Shown: positions 1 through 8,840 of the stretch, piece by piece
Layout of the letters: each line of letters opens with the position of its first letter
Numbering within the stretch: the stretch's first letter is position 1
Assembly (NCBI RefSeq): GCF_015182315.1
Contig: NZ_PRDL01000001.1
Location: 992,001 to 1,056,000 of the forward strand
DNA length: 64,000 nt
Origin: Cellvibrio polysaccharolyticus
GTDB taxonomy: Bacteria; Pseudomonadota; Gammaproteobacteria; Pseudomonadales; Cellvibrionaceae
Reading direction: 5' to 3'
Made by a program: the position numbers and the translations under genes
The notes under the pieces: generated by a model
What the model was told of the DNA's origin: nothing
Seen by the model: the letters and a program-made list of their open reading frames with translations, nothing else
Databases searched by the model: none

Positions 1-1305
1 TGGCAAACCCTGGTATTGCACGCCGGTGCTGGCAATCGGGAAGCCTTCAATCAGCGCTTCTGTCCAGGCGACCAGCCCGTCCTGAGTGGCGGCGTTATAG
101 AAGTTGCCATTGCGGCCGGGCATGCTGCCGCTGTTGTAATACTGCATTTGCACCCAGGAAATTTCATTGCGCAGCGCATTCATCAATGGCAAGTACACGC
201 CCCAGTTGTATTGACCCAGCCAATTACCGGGCAACTGGGCGCCGATGGTATGGGCGGTCTCCGGTGCCATGGTGACGAGGAAAGAGGTGCCGTAATGGGC
301 TTTAAGGCGTTTGATGGCGCGCACCAGATGATCCGCCGAGTATTGCGGATTGGTTTCATTGATTTGTGCATTCGGCGCGGTGTACAGCCCTTTTTCGGTA
401 TCAATATCAATGCCGTCCAGCCCCAGTGAGTTTTTAATCGCCATAAAGGAATTTACAAAATTATCCTCATGCGCCTGGGTGGCCAGCACCAGCGGCGTAG
501 TGGCACCGCCAATGGACAGCAGGACTTTCTTGCCCTGCGCCTTGGCGGCTGCAACCTGGGCTGCGGTAGGGTTGTTCTGGGTGAAGTCGGCGTTGGTCAG
601 CGTCAGTGAGCCATCATTATTAATACGGGGGAAGGAGATGTTCAGCACGGTGTAGTTGGGAACATCCGCCGGTGCGAGAATCGGCCAGTGCCAGTTTTCC
701 CAATATCCCACCAGTTCGAAATTGCCGCTGGCGGCACTGGAGCTGCTTGAACTGACCGGCGGCGTACTGGAAACCGAAGACGCACTGCTCGAACCCGGAG
801 TGCCGCCGCAAGAACCGCCCGCACTCCAGGCTTCCGTCCAATGAGCGCCGGTACCGGGCGCGTAAGCCCATGCTGCAGGTGATGAGCACCAGCCGGGAAC
901 CGTGCAGGTGTAATTGCCGCCCGCGTTGGAGACTACAGTGCCGGCGTTATAGCTGCTGCCGGCAGCATAGGCAGGACAGTTGCCGCTGCTAACAAGGCTG
1001 GATTGCACTGAAGAGGCTGCACTGGTTGAGCTTGCGCTGCTGGCTGCGCTGGAGGTTACCCCGCCATCACAGGCGCCGTTGTTGGTCCAATGTTGCCAGT
1101 TGCCGGAAAAGCTCGCCGGGTCATTACCTTGCGTCCAGTAATTGGCCGTGTAGCCATAGCCAAGGTGTTTGACCTGGTTGCCTGTGGTGTAGGTTTGGTT
1201 GCCACTCCAGGTTGGCAGGTTATTACAATTAACCGCATAGGCCGTATGACTGATGCCAATGCCAAGAAGTAACGTTGAAATCCACTTTATTATTACTATT
1301 TTCAT
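1..1305 (-). CDS. secreted GH18 chitinase with two chitin-binding modules (C-terminus cut by window edge)
   Basis: Hydrolyses beta-1,4 links in chitin outside the cell. The visible 435 residues start at the ATG at 1305 with a signal peptide ending in AYA (about residue 24). Next come a CBM5/12-type module rich in Trp and Tyr (about 25-81), a Ser/Ala linker, a second cysteine-containing aromatic module (about 107-165), a second long Ser linker and a GH18 barrel. The barrel carries the active-site motif DGIDIDTE, which puts the catalytic Glu at about residue 304; the position before it is Thr where many chitinases have Trp. The reading frame is still open at base 1, so the gene continues outside the window. 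Poly-serine linkers between modules are a habit of Cellvibrio-type polysaccharide degraders. Substrate is inferred from family and modules. Confidence 0.93.
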   Translation of the reverse strand, partial: MKIVIIKWISTLLLGIGISHTAYAVNCNNLPTWSGNQTYTTGNQVKHLGYGYTANYWTQGNDPASFSGNWQHWTNNGACDGGVTSSAASSASSTSAASSVQSSLVSSGNCPAYAAGSSYNAGTVVSNAGGNYTCTVPGWCSSPAAWAYAPGTGAHWTEAWSAGGSCGGTPGSSSASSVSSTPPVSSSSSSAASGNFELVGYWENWHWPILAPADVPNYTVLNISFPRINNDGSLTLTNADFTQNNPTAAQVAAAKAQGKKVLLSIGGATTPLVLATQAHEDNFVNSFMAIKNSLGLDGIDIDTEKGLYTAPNAQINETNPQYSADHLVRAIKRLKAHYGTSFLVTMAPETAHTIGAQLPGNWLGQYNWGVYLPLMNALRNEISWVQMQYYNSGSMPGRNGNFYNAATQDGLVAWTEALIEGFPIASTGVQYQGLP

Positions 1306-1694
1306 GATTGCCAATACCTTTATGGTTATTTGAAGGTGAGGCTGTCATGCAATCCATCATGGTGTTTTTTTAGCAGACATGATTAACCGGCTAATCTGCT
1401 TTTATTGGTTAAATCCGGTACGTGGGATTCCCGCCGGTGATGTCAATCCCGCAAAAAATCATAGTAAGGGTGATCCAATCTTTCAATGGTGAGTGATGGG
1501 GGCCGGGGCAGAAATGTCGATGTTACCGAATTCATTGCCGCAAAATTATTTTTCTGATGGTCGGACTTTGTAGTGCCGTCGTTAAATGTGTTTTTTGTGG
1601 CCTGGTAATCAGCATTTTTTTGCCAAACCCCGATTTTGGAGCCATGCTTGAAACAAGGTACTTTCACGAGCGCAGTCATGCGGAGGTTGTTTGT
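1306..1694. other. intergenic region upstream of chitinase
   Basis: About 390 bases between the divergent starts of the chitinase and the DUF1451-like gene. It must hold both promoters, but no convincing -35/-10 pair or operator could be picked out. A minus-strand open frame crosses part of it (1443-1742) but has no ribosome site and overlaps the downstream gene, so it is not called. Confidence 0.4.
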
Positions 1695-2078
1695 ATGATG
1701 TCTACAGAACGTTATCAAAATCCTTATCACGAAGAGACTCAAAACTCATCAATCCATGTCACCCTGCAGCAGGGAATTGAGCACGATGTGGGGCAATTGG
1801 TATCACTTGAATTAACGGCTGAATCCATGTTTCAGGAAGAGGCTGCCTTGCTGGGCGCTTACGTGCGTGAAGACCTTGCCGAAGCGCGCACTTTCTGGGG
1901 AGAGCTGAAAGAAGACTTTCACACCTGGGAGATAAGCGCCGGTGAAATGCTGCTGTCGGTAGCCGACCCCAGCCGCACCGAATGGCATCGCAGTGGTTTA
2001 TGGAAGAGTCACGAAGACGAAGAGTTTACCGATAAAGAATTCCATAACCGCGAATTGCCGGATAGAGATCTTCATTGA
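1695..2078 (+). CDS. DUF1451-like protein lacking the zinc ribbon
   Basis: A 127-residue acidic, soluble protein. The middle (LTAESMFQEEAALLGAYVRED followed by an aromatic helix and LLSVADPSRTEW) resembles the N-terminal helical half of DUF1451 proteins such as E. coli YbeL, where an 'elT.eE...yvrRDL' helix leads to 'lADxTxlEW'. Family members continue into a four-cysteine zinc ribbon. This one instead ends in a charged tail and has no CxxC motif. GGAGG at 1682-1686 lies eight bases before the ATG at 1695, which fixes the start; an ATG directly after it is also possible. A hairpin terminator follows. Function is unknown even for the family, and the assignment rests on motif recall only. Confidence 0.6.
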   Translation: MMSTERYQNPYHEETQNSSIHVTLQQGIEHDVGQLVSLELTAESMFQEEAALLGAYVREDLAEARTFWGELKEDFHTWEISAGEMLLSVADPSRTEWHRSGLWKSHEDEEFTDKEFHNRELPDRDLH

Positions 2079-2158
2079 TTGCATCGCGGGATGATGTTCA
2101 CTACGAAATTTAGCCGCACGAGAATCAATATATTGAAATGATCTTGTCTTTAAATGGC

Positions 2159-2187
2159 GCCGATGCTGGCAAGGCATCGGCGTTTTA
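2159..2187 (+). terminator. rho-independent terminator
   Basis: GCCGATGC and GCATCGGC form a perfect 8-bp stem around a 7-base loop, followed by GTTTTATTT. It lies 80 bases past the stop of the DUF1451-like gene. Confidence 0.75.
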
Positions 2188-2286
2188 TTTGCGGTCAAAT
2201 TAAACTATCCAAAAAACTGGCGCGTTGCGTTTCATCTGCACCGTTGCAGTGAGCATTGATGTGCTTGCGAGTGCTTATCGAAACCA

Positions 2287-2601
2287 CTATCTGCAAATAT
2301 TAACTAACGGTTGCTGCTGTCCGCTATTTTCTCCTGCATAGAGCTGTTCGTAATTTTTTAAATCCTGCCACTGTATTTCCCCGGTTTTTTCTCGGCCTCT
2401 GTACTCTTTGCATTCTTCCGATTTAAAAATTGCCTCCTCTATCCTTGGTATCGGGCGTTTATCCCCGGGATAGTGAATGCTATGCTTGCCCGCAATCGCA
2501 AGGAAGTCCGGTTTTTGCAAGGAACGGCCGTTGATAATAACCACTCTTGTCGGGAGCGTGCCGGTGGCTGCCTGCCAATAAAATGTGAGAGCGCTTTTCA
2601 T
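2287..2601 (-). CDS. possible small hypothetical protein, start overlapping the divergent esterase start
   Basis: A 104-residue frame beginning MKSALTFYWQAATG and ending PLVNICR. GGGGA sits eight bases before the ATG at 2601. The composition is protein-like (mixed charge, few rare codons) and no recognisable domain is seen. Its start codon shares two bases with the ATG of the divergent esterase (2600), so the two 5' ends touch and neither gene would have a promoter outside the other. It could equally be a chance frame in the esterase leader. Confidence 0.28.
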   Translation of the reverse strand: MKSALTFYWQAATGTLPTRVVIINGRSLQKPDFLAIAGKHSIHYPGDKRPIPRIEEAIFKSEECKEYRGREKTGEIQWQDLKNYEQLYAGENSGQQQPLVNICR

Positions 2602-3541
2602 GAAATATCCCCGTTTATCTGTTGTTCGGCAGGGCCTGTTTTTTTTCTTTATGACTTTTGCTGTATCAGGAGCTGTTGCTGAGATGACATCATTACCCCA
2701 GGATCCGTTAACACTCTGGTCCGAACAAAAGCCGGTAACACCGGATCGTGAAAAAACGGAAAACGGCCGGGTATTCGGCGTAGACAATCCCTCCATCACC
2801 CCCTTCTGGCCAGAAAACCGCAGCGCGGACGCTCCGCTGCCAGCAGTGGTGATTTTTCCTGGTGGCGGTTATGTGCGCCTTGCCATCGAACATGAAGGTT
2901 ACGATATCGCCCGCTGGTTCAACAGTCTGGGGGTGGCGGCCTTTGTGGTGAAATACCGTATGCAGGAATACGGTTTTCCTGCGCCGTTGCTGGATGGTTT
3001 GCGGGCGGTGCGCGTGGTTCGTGCCAATGCAGAGGCCTGGGGGCTGGATGCCAGCAAAATTGGTGTCATCGGCTTTTCTGCCGGTGGTCATCTCGCGGCC
3101 AGTGTGACGACCCGTTACGACTTCCGGGAAAGTGGCGCAACTGATCCGCTGGAAGCGGTGTCGGCTCGCCCGGACTTTTCCATTCTGGGCTATCCCGTTA
3201 TTACCTTGCAGGGTGAGGATGCCCACGCCGGTTCGCGCCAGGCGTTGCTGGGAGATCAGCCTTCCGCGCAGTTGTTGCAGGAAAACTCCCTGGAAAATCA
3301 GGTAAAAGCCGGTATTCCGCCGGTCTTTATTGTGCATGGCATTGGCGATAAAGCGGTGCCTGTGGGCAATAGCCTGGTGTTCTTTAATCAGGTTCAAAAG
3401 CACAATCCCGATTCGGAGCTTCATGTATACCAGACCAACGTTCATGGTTTTGGTATGCGCAAGGATCAGGGCACCGTAACGGCCTGGCCCGAGGTGTTGA
3501 AAAACTGGCTGCAACACAATGGCGTTATTGCGGCACAGTAA
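2600..3541 (+). CDS. secreted alpha/beta-hydrolase esterase (acetyl-xylan-esterase/BD-FAE-like)
   Basis: A 313-residue exported serine hydrolase. The N-terminus is basic then strongly hydrophobic and ends near AVA, fitting a signal peptide. Visible family features are an oxyanion-type FPGGGY stretch near residue 90, the nucleophile elbow GFSAGGH with the catalytic Ser, a likely acid in HGIGDKAVPV, and the catalytic His in the terminal VHGFG. This layout matches the lipase/esterase group that includes hemicellulose deacetylases and feruloyl esterases, so action on plant cell-wall esters is likely but not shown. The ATG at 2600 is preferred over an upstream GTG because it gives a clean signal peptide. 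No clear ribosome site is seen. Confidence 0.8.
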   Translation: MKYPRLSVVRQGLFFFFMTFAVSGAVAEMTSLPQDPLTLWSEQKPVTPDREKTENGRVFGVDNPSITPFWPENRSADAPLPAVVIFPGGGYVRLAIEHEGYDIARWFNSLGVAAFVVKYRMQEYGFPAPLLDGLRAVRVVRANAEAWGLDASKIGVIGFSAGGHLAASVTTRYDFRESGATDPLEAVSARPDFSILGYPVITLQGEDAHAGSRQALLGDQPSAQLLQENSLENQVKAGIPPVFIVHGIGDKAVPVGNSLVFFNQVQKHNPDSELHVYQTNVHGFGMRKDQGTVTAWPEVLKNWLQHNGVIAAQ

Positions 3542-3649
3542 ATGTTGGGTGTTATTGCCGGGTGTTCGCCCGGCTGCCTCGCTCGCTTCAGGGCTTCGGC
3601 TCGCCATCTTTAACGCTACCGGCGGCATGGGTAAAAATTGAACAATGCC

Positions 3650-3678
3650 TTGCGGTAAGCTGGCATCTGGCATACAAT
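3650..3678 (+). promoter_or_regulatory. sigma-70 promoter of rplU-rpmA
   Basis: TTGCGG (-35) and TACAAT (-10) are separated by exactly 17 bases, about 95 bases before the rplU start. This is the best promoter match in the window and is correctly placed for a highly expressed ribosomal operon. Confidence 0.6.
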
Positions 3679-3772
3679 CGCCGCCCCTGAAAACAGGTAT
3701 ACGACTCTAGTCCCAAACGCAGAGCATGTCGCTCGGCTACTTCGTGTCGTCCAAGTGTTCATTGGAGCAAGT

Positions 3773-4090
3773 ATGAGTACTTATGCAATTTTCGAAAGCG
3801 GTGGCAAACAGCATCGTGTAGTGGTTGGTGAAACCCTCAAACTGGAAAAAATCGAATTCGCTACAGGCGGCACGGTTGAGTTCAACAAGGTATACCTGGT
3901 TGCTAACGGTGCAGACATCAAAATTGGTGCTCCGGTTGTGGAAGGTGCTCTGGTAACTGCAGAAGTGGTTGCTCATGGTCGCGGCGAGAAAGTGAAAATC
4001 ATCAAATTCCGTCGTCGTAAGCACCACATGAAGCGTCAAGGTCATCGTCAGTGGTTCACCGAAGTGAAAATCACTGGTATCACAGGTTAA
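3773..4090 (+). CDS. rplU: 50S ribosomal protein L21
   Basis: A 105-residue protein of the large ribosomal subunit. It begins MSTYAIFESGGKQHRV, the conserved L21 opening, and contains the basic RNA-binding stretch KFRRRKHHMKRQGHRQ near the C-terminus. GGAG lies six bases before the ATG, which excludes an in-frame upstream TTG. Fourteen bases separate it from rpmA, so the two are co-transcribed as in most bacteria. Length and sequence are normal for the family. Confidence 0.98.
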   Translation: MSTYAIFESGGKQHRVVVGETLKLEKIEFATGGTVEFNKVYLVANGADIKIGAPVVEGALVTAEVVAHGRGEKVKIIKFRRRKHHMKRQGHRQWFTEVKITGITG

Positions 4091-4104
4091 TAGGAGTTTA
4101 GAAA

Positions 4105-4362
4105 ATGGCTCACAAGAAAGCTGGTGGTAGTACTCGTAACGGTCGCGATTCGAACGCGAAACGTCTGGGCGTTAAAGCTTTTGGCGGCGAACTGATTCCT
4201 GCAGGTAGCATCATTGTTCGTCAACGTGGTACCAAATTCCACGCTGGCGTTAACGTAGGTCTTGGTAAGGATCACACCCTGTTTGCAAAAGCAGACGGTC
4301 ATGTGAAATTTGAAACCAAAGGCGCTTTCAACCGTAAGTACGTCAGCATTGTTGCTGTGTAA
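4105..4362 (+). CDS. rpmA: 50S ribosomal protein L27
   Basis: An 85-residue ribosomal protein beginning MAHKKAGGSTRNGRDSNAKR, the tail that reaches the peptidyl-transferase centre in Gram-negative ribosomes. It lacks the cleavable N-terminal extension found in Firmicutes. It has its own TAGGAG site 12 bases upstream. It forms a two-gene operon with rplU, followed by two stem-loops. Confidence 0.98.
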   Translation: MAHKKAGGSTRNGRDSNAKRLGVKAFGGELIPAGSIIVRQRGTKFHAGVNVGLGKDHTLFAKADGHVKFETKGAFNRKYVSIVAV

Positions 4363-4379
4363 TTACGACTGATTGCCCG

Positions 4380-4402
4380 ATGTCAGCCGCGTTGGCTGAC
4401 AT
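4380..4402 (+). terminator. stem-loop after rpmA
   Basis: ATGTCAGCC and GGCTGACAT pair perfectly (9 bp) around GCGTT, but no U-run follows. It may be an RNA 3'-end stabiliser or attenuator in front of the true terminator just downstream. Confidence 0.45.
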
Positions 4403-4414
4403 CACTGTGTTTCC

Positions 4415-4451
4415 AAAAGCCCTGTCGCCGAAGTTGTCGCCAGGGCTTTTT
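4415..4451 (+). terminator. terminator between rpmA and obg
   Basis: AAAAGCCCTG pairs with CAGGGCTTTT across a 16-base loop and runs directly into a T tract. It separates the ribosomal-protein operon from obg. Confidence 0.8.
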
Positions 4452-4542
4452 GCTATTTTAAATGGCAGTTTTTTGTACCCTATGAACCGGTCTGGCCGGT
4501 ATCATGGTTTTTATCCCGTTATGATTACCTTCGGAGTTCACC

Positions 4543-5739
4543 GTGAAATTTGTTGATGAAGCGCCAATCCAGGTTGAAGCAGGAAAAGGCGGAAATGGCA
4601 TGATGAGCTTTCGCCGCGAAAAGTTTGTTGCCAAAGGCGGCCCCGATGGTGGTGATGGCGGCGATGGCGGCAGTGTTTATCTGGTTGCCGACGAAAACCT
4701 GAACACCCTGATCGACTACCGTTTCCAGCCACGCTACAAGGCAGAAGATGGTCAAAAGGGTGCCAGTAAAGACTGTACCGGTAAAAAAGGTGATGATCTG
4801 GTGTTGCCGGTGCCGGTGGGTACCACTGTGCTGGATACCGATACCGAAGAAATTTTTGGCGATTTGACCGAACACGGTCAGCGCCTGAAAGTGGCGCAGG
4901 GCGGCTTTCATGGTTTGGGTAATACCCGCTTTAAAACCAGTACCAACCGTGCCCCGCGTAAAACGACCTGGGGCACCGAAGGTGAATTGCGTAACCTCAA
5001 GCTGGAAATGAAAGTGCTTGCCGATGTGGGCATGCTCGGTTTGCCTAATGCCGGTAAATCCAGTTTCATTCGTGCAGTCAGCTCAGCCAAGCCGAAAGTG
5101 GCAGATTACCCGTTCACCACCCTGATCCCAAATTTGGGTGTGGTCAAGGTGCAGCAATACCGCAGCTTTGTGATTGCCGACATTCCCGGTGTTATCGAGG
5201 GCGCATCTGAAGGTGCCGGCCTGGGGATTCGTTTCCTAAAGCATTTAACGCGTTGTCGCTTGCTGATGCATATGGTGGATGTTGCGCCTATTGATGGCTC
5301 GGACCCGGTAGAAAACGTGCGCACGATTGTCGCAGAGTTGGGTAAATTCAGCCCGACACTGGCCACCCGCGAGCGTTGGTTGCTGCTGAACAAGGTTGAT
5401 TTGCTGTCGCCGGAAGAAGCTGAAGAGCGTTGTGCCGCGATCATCAAAGAACTGGATTGGAAAGGCCCGGTATTCCGTATATCGGCATTGCACCGTGATG
5501 GCACTGCGCCATTGGCCGGTAAGATTATGGATCACCTTGAAGGTATCTGGGCTGAAGAAGGCGAGAGCCGCGATGCGCGTGATCGCGAATCGCAGCTGCA
5601 GTTGCAGATGGCACAGGAAGCGCGTGACCGCATCGAAGCCTTGCGTGAAGCACAGCGCGAAGCACGTCGTGCGGCAGGTATGGACGATGATGACTTCAAC
5701 GAAGACGATTATGATGTTGAAGTGGAGTATGTGCGTTAA
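4543..5739 (+). CDS. obg: Obg/CgtA GTPase
   Basis: A 398-residue ribosome-associated GTPase acting late in 50S assembly and in stress responses. The glycine-rich Obg fold occupies the first 160 residues (GGPDGGDGGDGG). The G domain follows with P-loop GLPNAGKSS, G3 DIPG, G4 NKVD and G5 SAL. The C-terminus is acidic, typical of proteobacterial forms. Translation starts at GTG 4543, set by CGGAG 12 bases upstream and by the invariant MKFVDEA opening. Its place after rplU-rpmA is the usual one. The terminator at 4415 suggests its own promoter. Confidence 0.97.
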   Translation: MKFVDEAPIQVEAGKGGNGMMSFRREKFVAKGGPDGGDGGDGGSVYLVADENLNTLIDYRFQPRYKAEDGQKGASKDCTGKKGDDLVLPVPVGTTVLDTDTEEIFGDLTEHGQRLKVAQGGFHGLGNTRFKTSTNRAPRKTTWGTEGELRNLKLEMKVLADVGMLGLPNAGKSSFIRAVSSAKPKVADYPFTTLIPNLGVVKVQQYRSFVIADIPGVIEGASEGAGLGIRFLKHLTRCRLLMHMVDVAPIDGSDPVENVRTIVAELGKFSPTLATRERWLLLNKVDLLSPEEAEERCAAIIKELDWKGPVFRISALHRDGTAPLAGKIMDHLEGIWAEEGESRDARDRESQLQLQMAQEARDRIEALREAQREARRAAGMDDDDFNEDDYDVEVEYVR

Positions 5740-5770
5740 TATATTTTCTGTAATAGATTAAAAAAACGAG

Positions 5771-5800
5771 CAGGCAGTGGCACAATCACTGCCTGTTTTT
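5771..5800 (+). terminator. terminator after obg
   Basis: CAGGCAGTG pairs with CACTGCCTG (9 bp, 7-base loop) and is followed by TTTTT. It lies 32 bases past the obg stop. A small second repeat (AACTGTT/AACAGTT, 5810-5828) follows before proB. Confidence 0.85.
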
Positions 5801-5894
5801 ATATGGATTAACTGTTTTAATAACAGTTTGCATCTTTCCTGCTGGGCAGCCCCGAAAGGTTGCCAGCGTCGTTTTGAGCCTGAATATTCTATTC

Positions 5895-7016
5895 ATGAGT
5901 AAACGTGCAATTATTCCCCAGGCGAAGCGCTGGGTTATCAAAATTGGTAGTGCCTTGCTGACTAACGATGGTCAGGGGCTGGATGCGGTTGCCATTGCTG
6001 GCTGGGTGGCGCAAATGGCGGCCTTGCGTGAGCAGGGTATCGAGGTGGTGCTGGTATCTTCCGGTGCCGTTGCTGCCGGTATGCGTCGCCTTGGCTGGAA
6101 TTCCCGCCCTACAGAAATTCATCAATTGCAGGCAGCGGCGGCCGTCGGGCAAATGAGTCTGGTACAAACCTACGAAGCAGAATTTCAGCGTTATGGTTTG
6201 CTAACCGCGCAGGTGTTGCTGGATCACGATGACAACTCGTCCCGTCAGCGTTATTTGAATGCGCGTTCCACCTTGAAAACCCTGGTTAATTTCGGGGTGA
6301 TTCCCGTGATCAACGAAAACGACACGGTGGTTACCGATGAAATCCGCTTTGGCGATAACGACACGCTGGGCGCTTTGGTGGCCAATGTTATCGAGGCGGA
6401 TTTGCTGGTGATTCTTACCGATCAGCTGGGCATGTATGACAGCGATCCGCGTAATAACCCCGATGCAAAATTACTGACAGAAATTGCTGCCGATGACGAG
6501 CGCCTTGAGCGCATGGCCGGTGGCGGTGGTTTGTTGGGGCGCGGCGGCATGATCACCAAAGTGCGTGCAGCGCGTATGGCGGCGCGCTCCGGTGCCGACA
6601 CAGTCATCGTTGGCGGGCGCATTGAAAACGTGCTGGGCAAGCTGGTAGCGGGCGAGGAGATAGGTACTTTCCTGTGGGCGCACCAGCAGCCGCAAACCGC
6701 GCGCAAGCTGTGGCTTTCCGGCCACCTGCAAACTCGCGGTACGCTGGTTATTGATGAGGGCGCGGTGCGTGTTTTGCGTGAGCAGGGTAAAAGCTTGTTG
6801 CCGGTGGGTGTGAAAGAAGTGCGCGGCAATTTTATGCGCGGCGACATGGTGGTTTGTGTCTCGCCCGATGGTCGCGAAGTGGCTCGTGGTCTGGTGAATT
6901 ACCCGGCCAACGAAGCCCGCAAAATCATCGGTCACCCCAGCAGTCAGATTGAATCACTGCTCGGCTACCAAGACAACGAAGAGCTGATCCACCGGGATAA
7001 TCTGGTGTTGGCTTGA
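5895..7016 (+). CDS. proB: glutamate 5-kinase
   Basis: A 373-residue cytoplasmic enzyme that phosphorylates glutamate as the first step of proline synthesis. The amino-acid-kinase domain opens with RWVIKIGSALLT and contains VSSGAVAAGM, the NENDTV loop and LTDQLGMYDSDPR. A PUA domain fills the C-terminal 100 residues, so this is the long bacterial form. The ATG at 5895 is chosen because its product starts like pseudomonad ProB. A TTG at 5874 is in frame, and neither has a strong ribosome site. It follows obg, as in Pseudomonas, but proA is not here. Confidence 0.95.
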   Translation: MSKRAIIPQAKRWVIKIGSALLTNDGQGLDAVAIAGWVAQMAALREQGIEVVLVSSGAVAAGMRRLGWNSRPTEIHQLQAAAAVGQMSLVQTYEAEFQRYGLLTAQVLLDHDDNSSRQRYLNARSTLKTLVNFGVIPVINENDTVVTDEIRFGDNDTLGALVANVIEADLLVILTDQLGMYDSDPRNNPDAKLLTEIAADDERLERMAGGGGLLGRGGMITKVRAARMAARSGADTVIVGGRIENVLGKLVAGEEIGTFLWAHQQPQTARKLWLSGHLQTRGTLVIDEGAVRVLREQGKSLLPVGVKEVRGNFMRGDMVVCVSPDGREVARGLVNYPANEARKIIGHPSSQIESLLGYQDNEELIHRDNLVLA

Positions 7017-7049
7017 AATTAAGTTGATACGGCAACACAGCTCGTTTGA

Positions 7050-7086
7050 GATGACCTGGGCGGGAGCTTATTCGGCTCAGGTCATC
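7050..7086. repeat. 9-bp inverted repeat after proB
   Basis: GATGACCTG and CAGGTCATC are perfect complements separated by 19 bases. No T-run follows, so a terminator role is only a guess. It lies between proB and the membrane-protein gene. Confidence 0.4.
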
Positions 7087-7216
7087 AGCAGTTCCTCTAA
7101 AGAAATGTCCACGGAGCGGGCGTAAAAATAGCCCGGGTTACAGGGCTGTTACAGACATTCGCTGCTCTGAATAGCCCCCCGGTTGGCTTCCGTTGGTAAA
7201 CGCAGGGTTTTCTGTC

Positions 7217-8683
7217 ATGTCGATGCTTCAATTATTTGCATCACCTTCAAAATCACCATCTGATCAACATCGTTACCGCGCTTGTTACATAGCAGGCTTC
7301 ATCGCCATTGCAGTCGGTTTATTGGTTTGGTTTCCCGCACTTTTTACCCCCTTCTGGGGTGATGATTATTTTTTTCTGCAAAATGCCAAGGAAGCGCGAT
7401 TTGCGGATACCTCCTGGTTCGCTCCGTTTTTCAGTGATTCCAATACCGCATTTTGGCGGCCGCTCAGTATGGATTTACCCTGGCGTTTTATTGAAGATGT
7501 ATTAAAGGGAGATCCAATCCTTGCACACCTGCTGAGTGCGGTGTGTTGGCTAATGTCAGTGTTGGCGGTTGCCTGTTTGGGGTACCGTTTTGCGCTGGCT
7601 ATGCAATGGCGGCCCGCTACGTTAATTGCACTTATCACAGGTTTTTTATACGGATTTCACGGCGTCCATATCCTGGTGCTGCATTGGGTTTCTGCCATCA
7701 ACAGTGCCATTCTGGTGACCTTTGTCTCCTGTGCACTGACAGCCTGGATTACCACACTTGAGGCGGAGGGCATCAAACAAAAGGTTTTTTCAGCGCTTAC
7801 GCTTGTCTTCTTATGGATGGCTCTTTTTTCCAAAGAGATTGCCATAGTAACGCCGGTATTAATGTTGCTGCTGAGCTTTTTTATTTTCGGCTTCAAGCGT
7901 CCTGGCGCAACGGTAATCGTTACCTTTATTTTGTGCCTCGCTTCCTGTTTATGCTGGTTTTACTTCTTTCAGCAATTCACACCGATCCGCTACAGCGCTT
8001 ATGAAATTCTTCTTGGTTCCCACATTGCAAAAAATGTTCTGACTTTATTGGCCTGGTTGCTCAACGTTCCTCGTGAGGCGCTTCGGTTGTTATCGCTTGG
8101 AGAGACTATTCATACTTTGCTATGGATTGGCGCTTGTTTGGTTCCTATGCTGCTTTTTATTGCGCTGGTTTTTAAAAAAATAATAACATTTTTGACCTTG
8201 TTTCAATTGTTGATAATCGGGACATTTTGCGCGGTTGCCTATGCTCCTTACTTTCTACTGCGCGAACAAAGTTATGAGTACTATGCGGCAATTGCACTTA
8301 TTCTTCCGGCAATTATATTGGCAAGAGGTGTTATAGAGTCCCGGTATATGTATCTGGCGTTGGTGTGCTTTATCGCTTCCAGTAGTATCTCTATTATCGG
8401 TAATAGAATGCTTGATTATCCTTCCCTCCTTGGCCGTGCAATGTGGGCAGAGCGCCAGTTCGAATATTTATCCAGTCATACGCCTTCCCCGGTATTACCC
8501 GATCCCATGCTGGTTAGGTGGGAAAATTATCACCAATTTGCCGCGATTGAGGTGTCAGGCTTGGCCTGGCGTCTTGGTATTCCCCGGGAGCAGGTAGTTT
8601 TAACCAGCAGCTGCTCGGCGTTTGCTGCTTACATATTGGTGCAAAATAATGAAGGCGACTTTCGTTGGAAAAATTGCCCCTGA
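7217..8683 (+). CDS. polytopic membrane protein, GT-C glycosyltransferase-like
   Basis: A 488-residue inner-membrane protein with about ten to twelve hydrophobic segments. A short loop carrying WGDDYFF follows the first membrane helix. An acidic pair at this spot is the metal/donor-binding feature of GT-C enzymes that use polyprenyl-linked sugars (PMT/ArnT/Wzy relatives). That makes a glycosyl or lipid-sugar transferase plausible, but overall similarity cannot be judged by eye. The C-terminal 80 residues are soluble, contain two cysteines and would be periplasmic. ATG 7217 is taken as start; ATG 7223 and an upstream TTG are alternatives. No neighbour explains its substrate. Confidence 0.6.
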   Translation: MSMLQLFASPSKSPSDQHRYRACYIAGFIAIAVGLLVWFPALFTPFWGDDYFFLQNAKEARFADTSWFAPFFSDSNTAFWRPLSMDLPWRFIEDVLKGDPILAHLLSAVCWLMSVLAVACLGYRFALAMQWRPATLIALITGFLYGFHGVHILVLHWVSAINSAILVTFVSCALTAWITTLEAEGIKQKVFSALTLVFLWMALFSKEIAIVTPVLMLLLSFFIFGFKRPGATVIVTFILCLASCLCWFYFFQQFTPIRYSAYEILLGSHIAKNVLTLLAWLLNVPREALRLLSLGETIHTLLWIGACLVPMLLFIALVFKKIITFLTLFQLLIIGTFCAVAYAPYFLLREQSYEYYAAIALILPAIILARGVIESRYMYLALVCFIASSSISIIGNRMLDYPSLLGRAMWAERQFEYLSSHTPSPVLPDPMLVRWENYHQFAAIEVSGLAWRLGIPREQVVLTSSCSAFAAYILVQNNEGDFRWKNCP

Positions 8684-8840
8684 GGTCGGGTTGGAATGCT
8701 GGTATTGCGGAGGGCGCGGTGAGCAAGGGAGTTTGCAATTCTGGCTATCAATATGTTGATCAGCACCTTGCTGATGAATGTTTATTCGTTATTTGCCCGC
8801 CTCTTTCTTTTTTTAGAACGATAAAAATCAGGATTCTCTT

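Noticed and set aside
1443..1742. 99-residue minus-strand frame upstream of the DUF1451-like gene
   Set aside because: No ribosome site, no recognisable domain, and it overlaps the well-supported start of the plus-strand gene.
2708..3673. 321-residue minus-strand frame across the esterase
   Set aside because: It is the antisense of a gene with an intact catalytic triad and signal peptide; its composition is that of a codon-position shadow.
8665..8840. Coding remnant between the membrane protein and the frameshifted gene
   Set aside because: An open frame continues here but has no start signal or protein-like composition, and no second gene could be supported.
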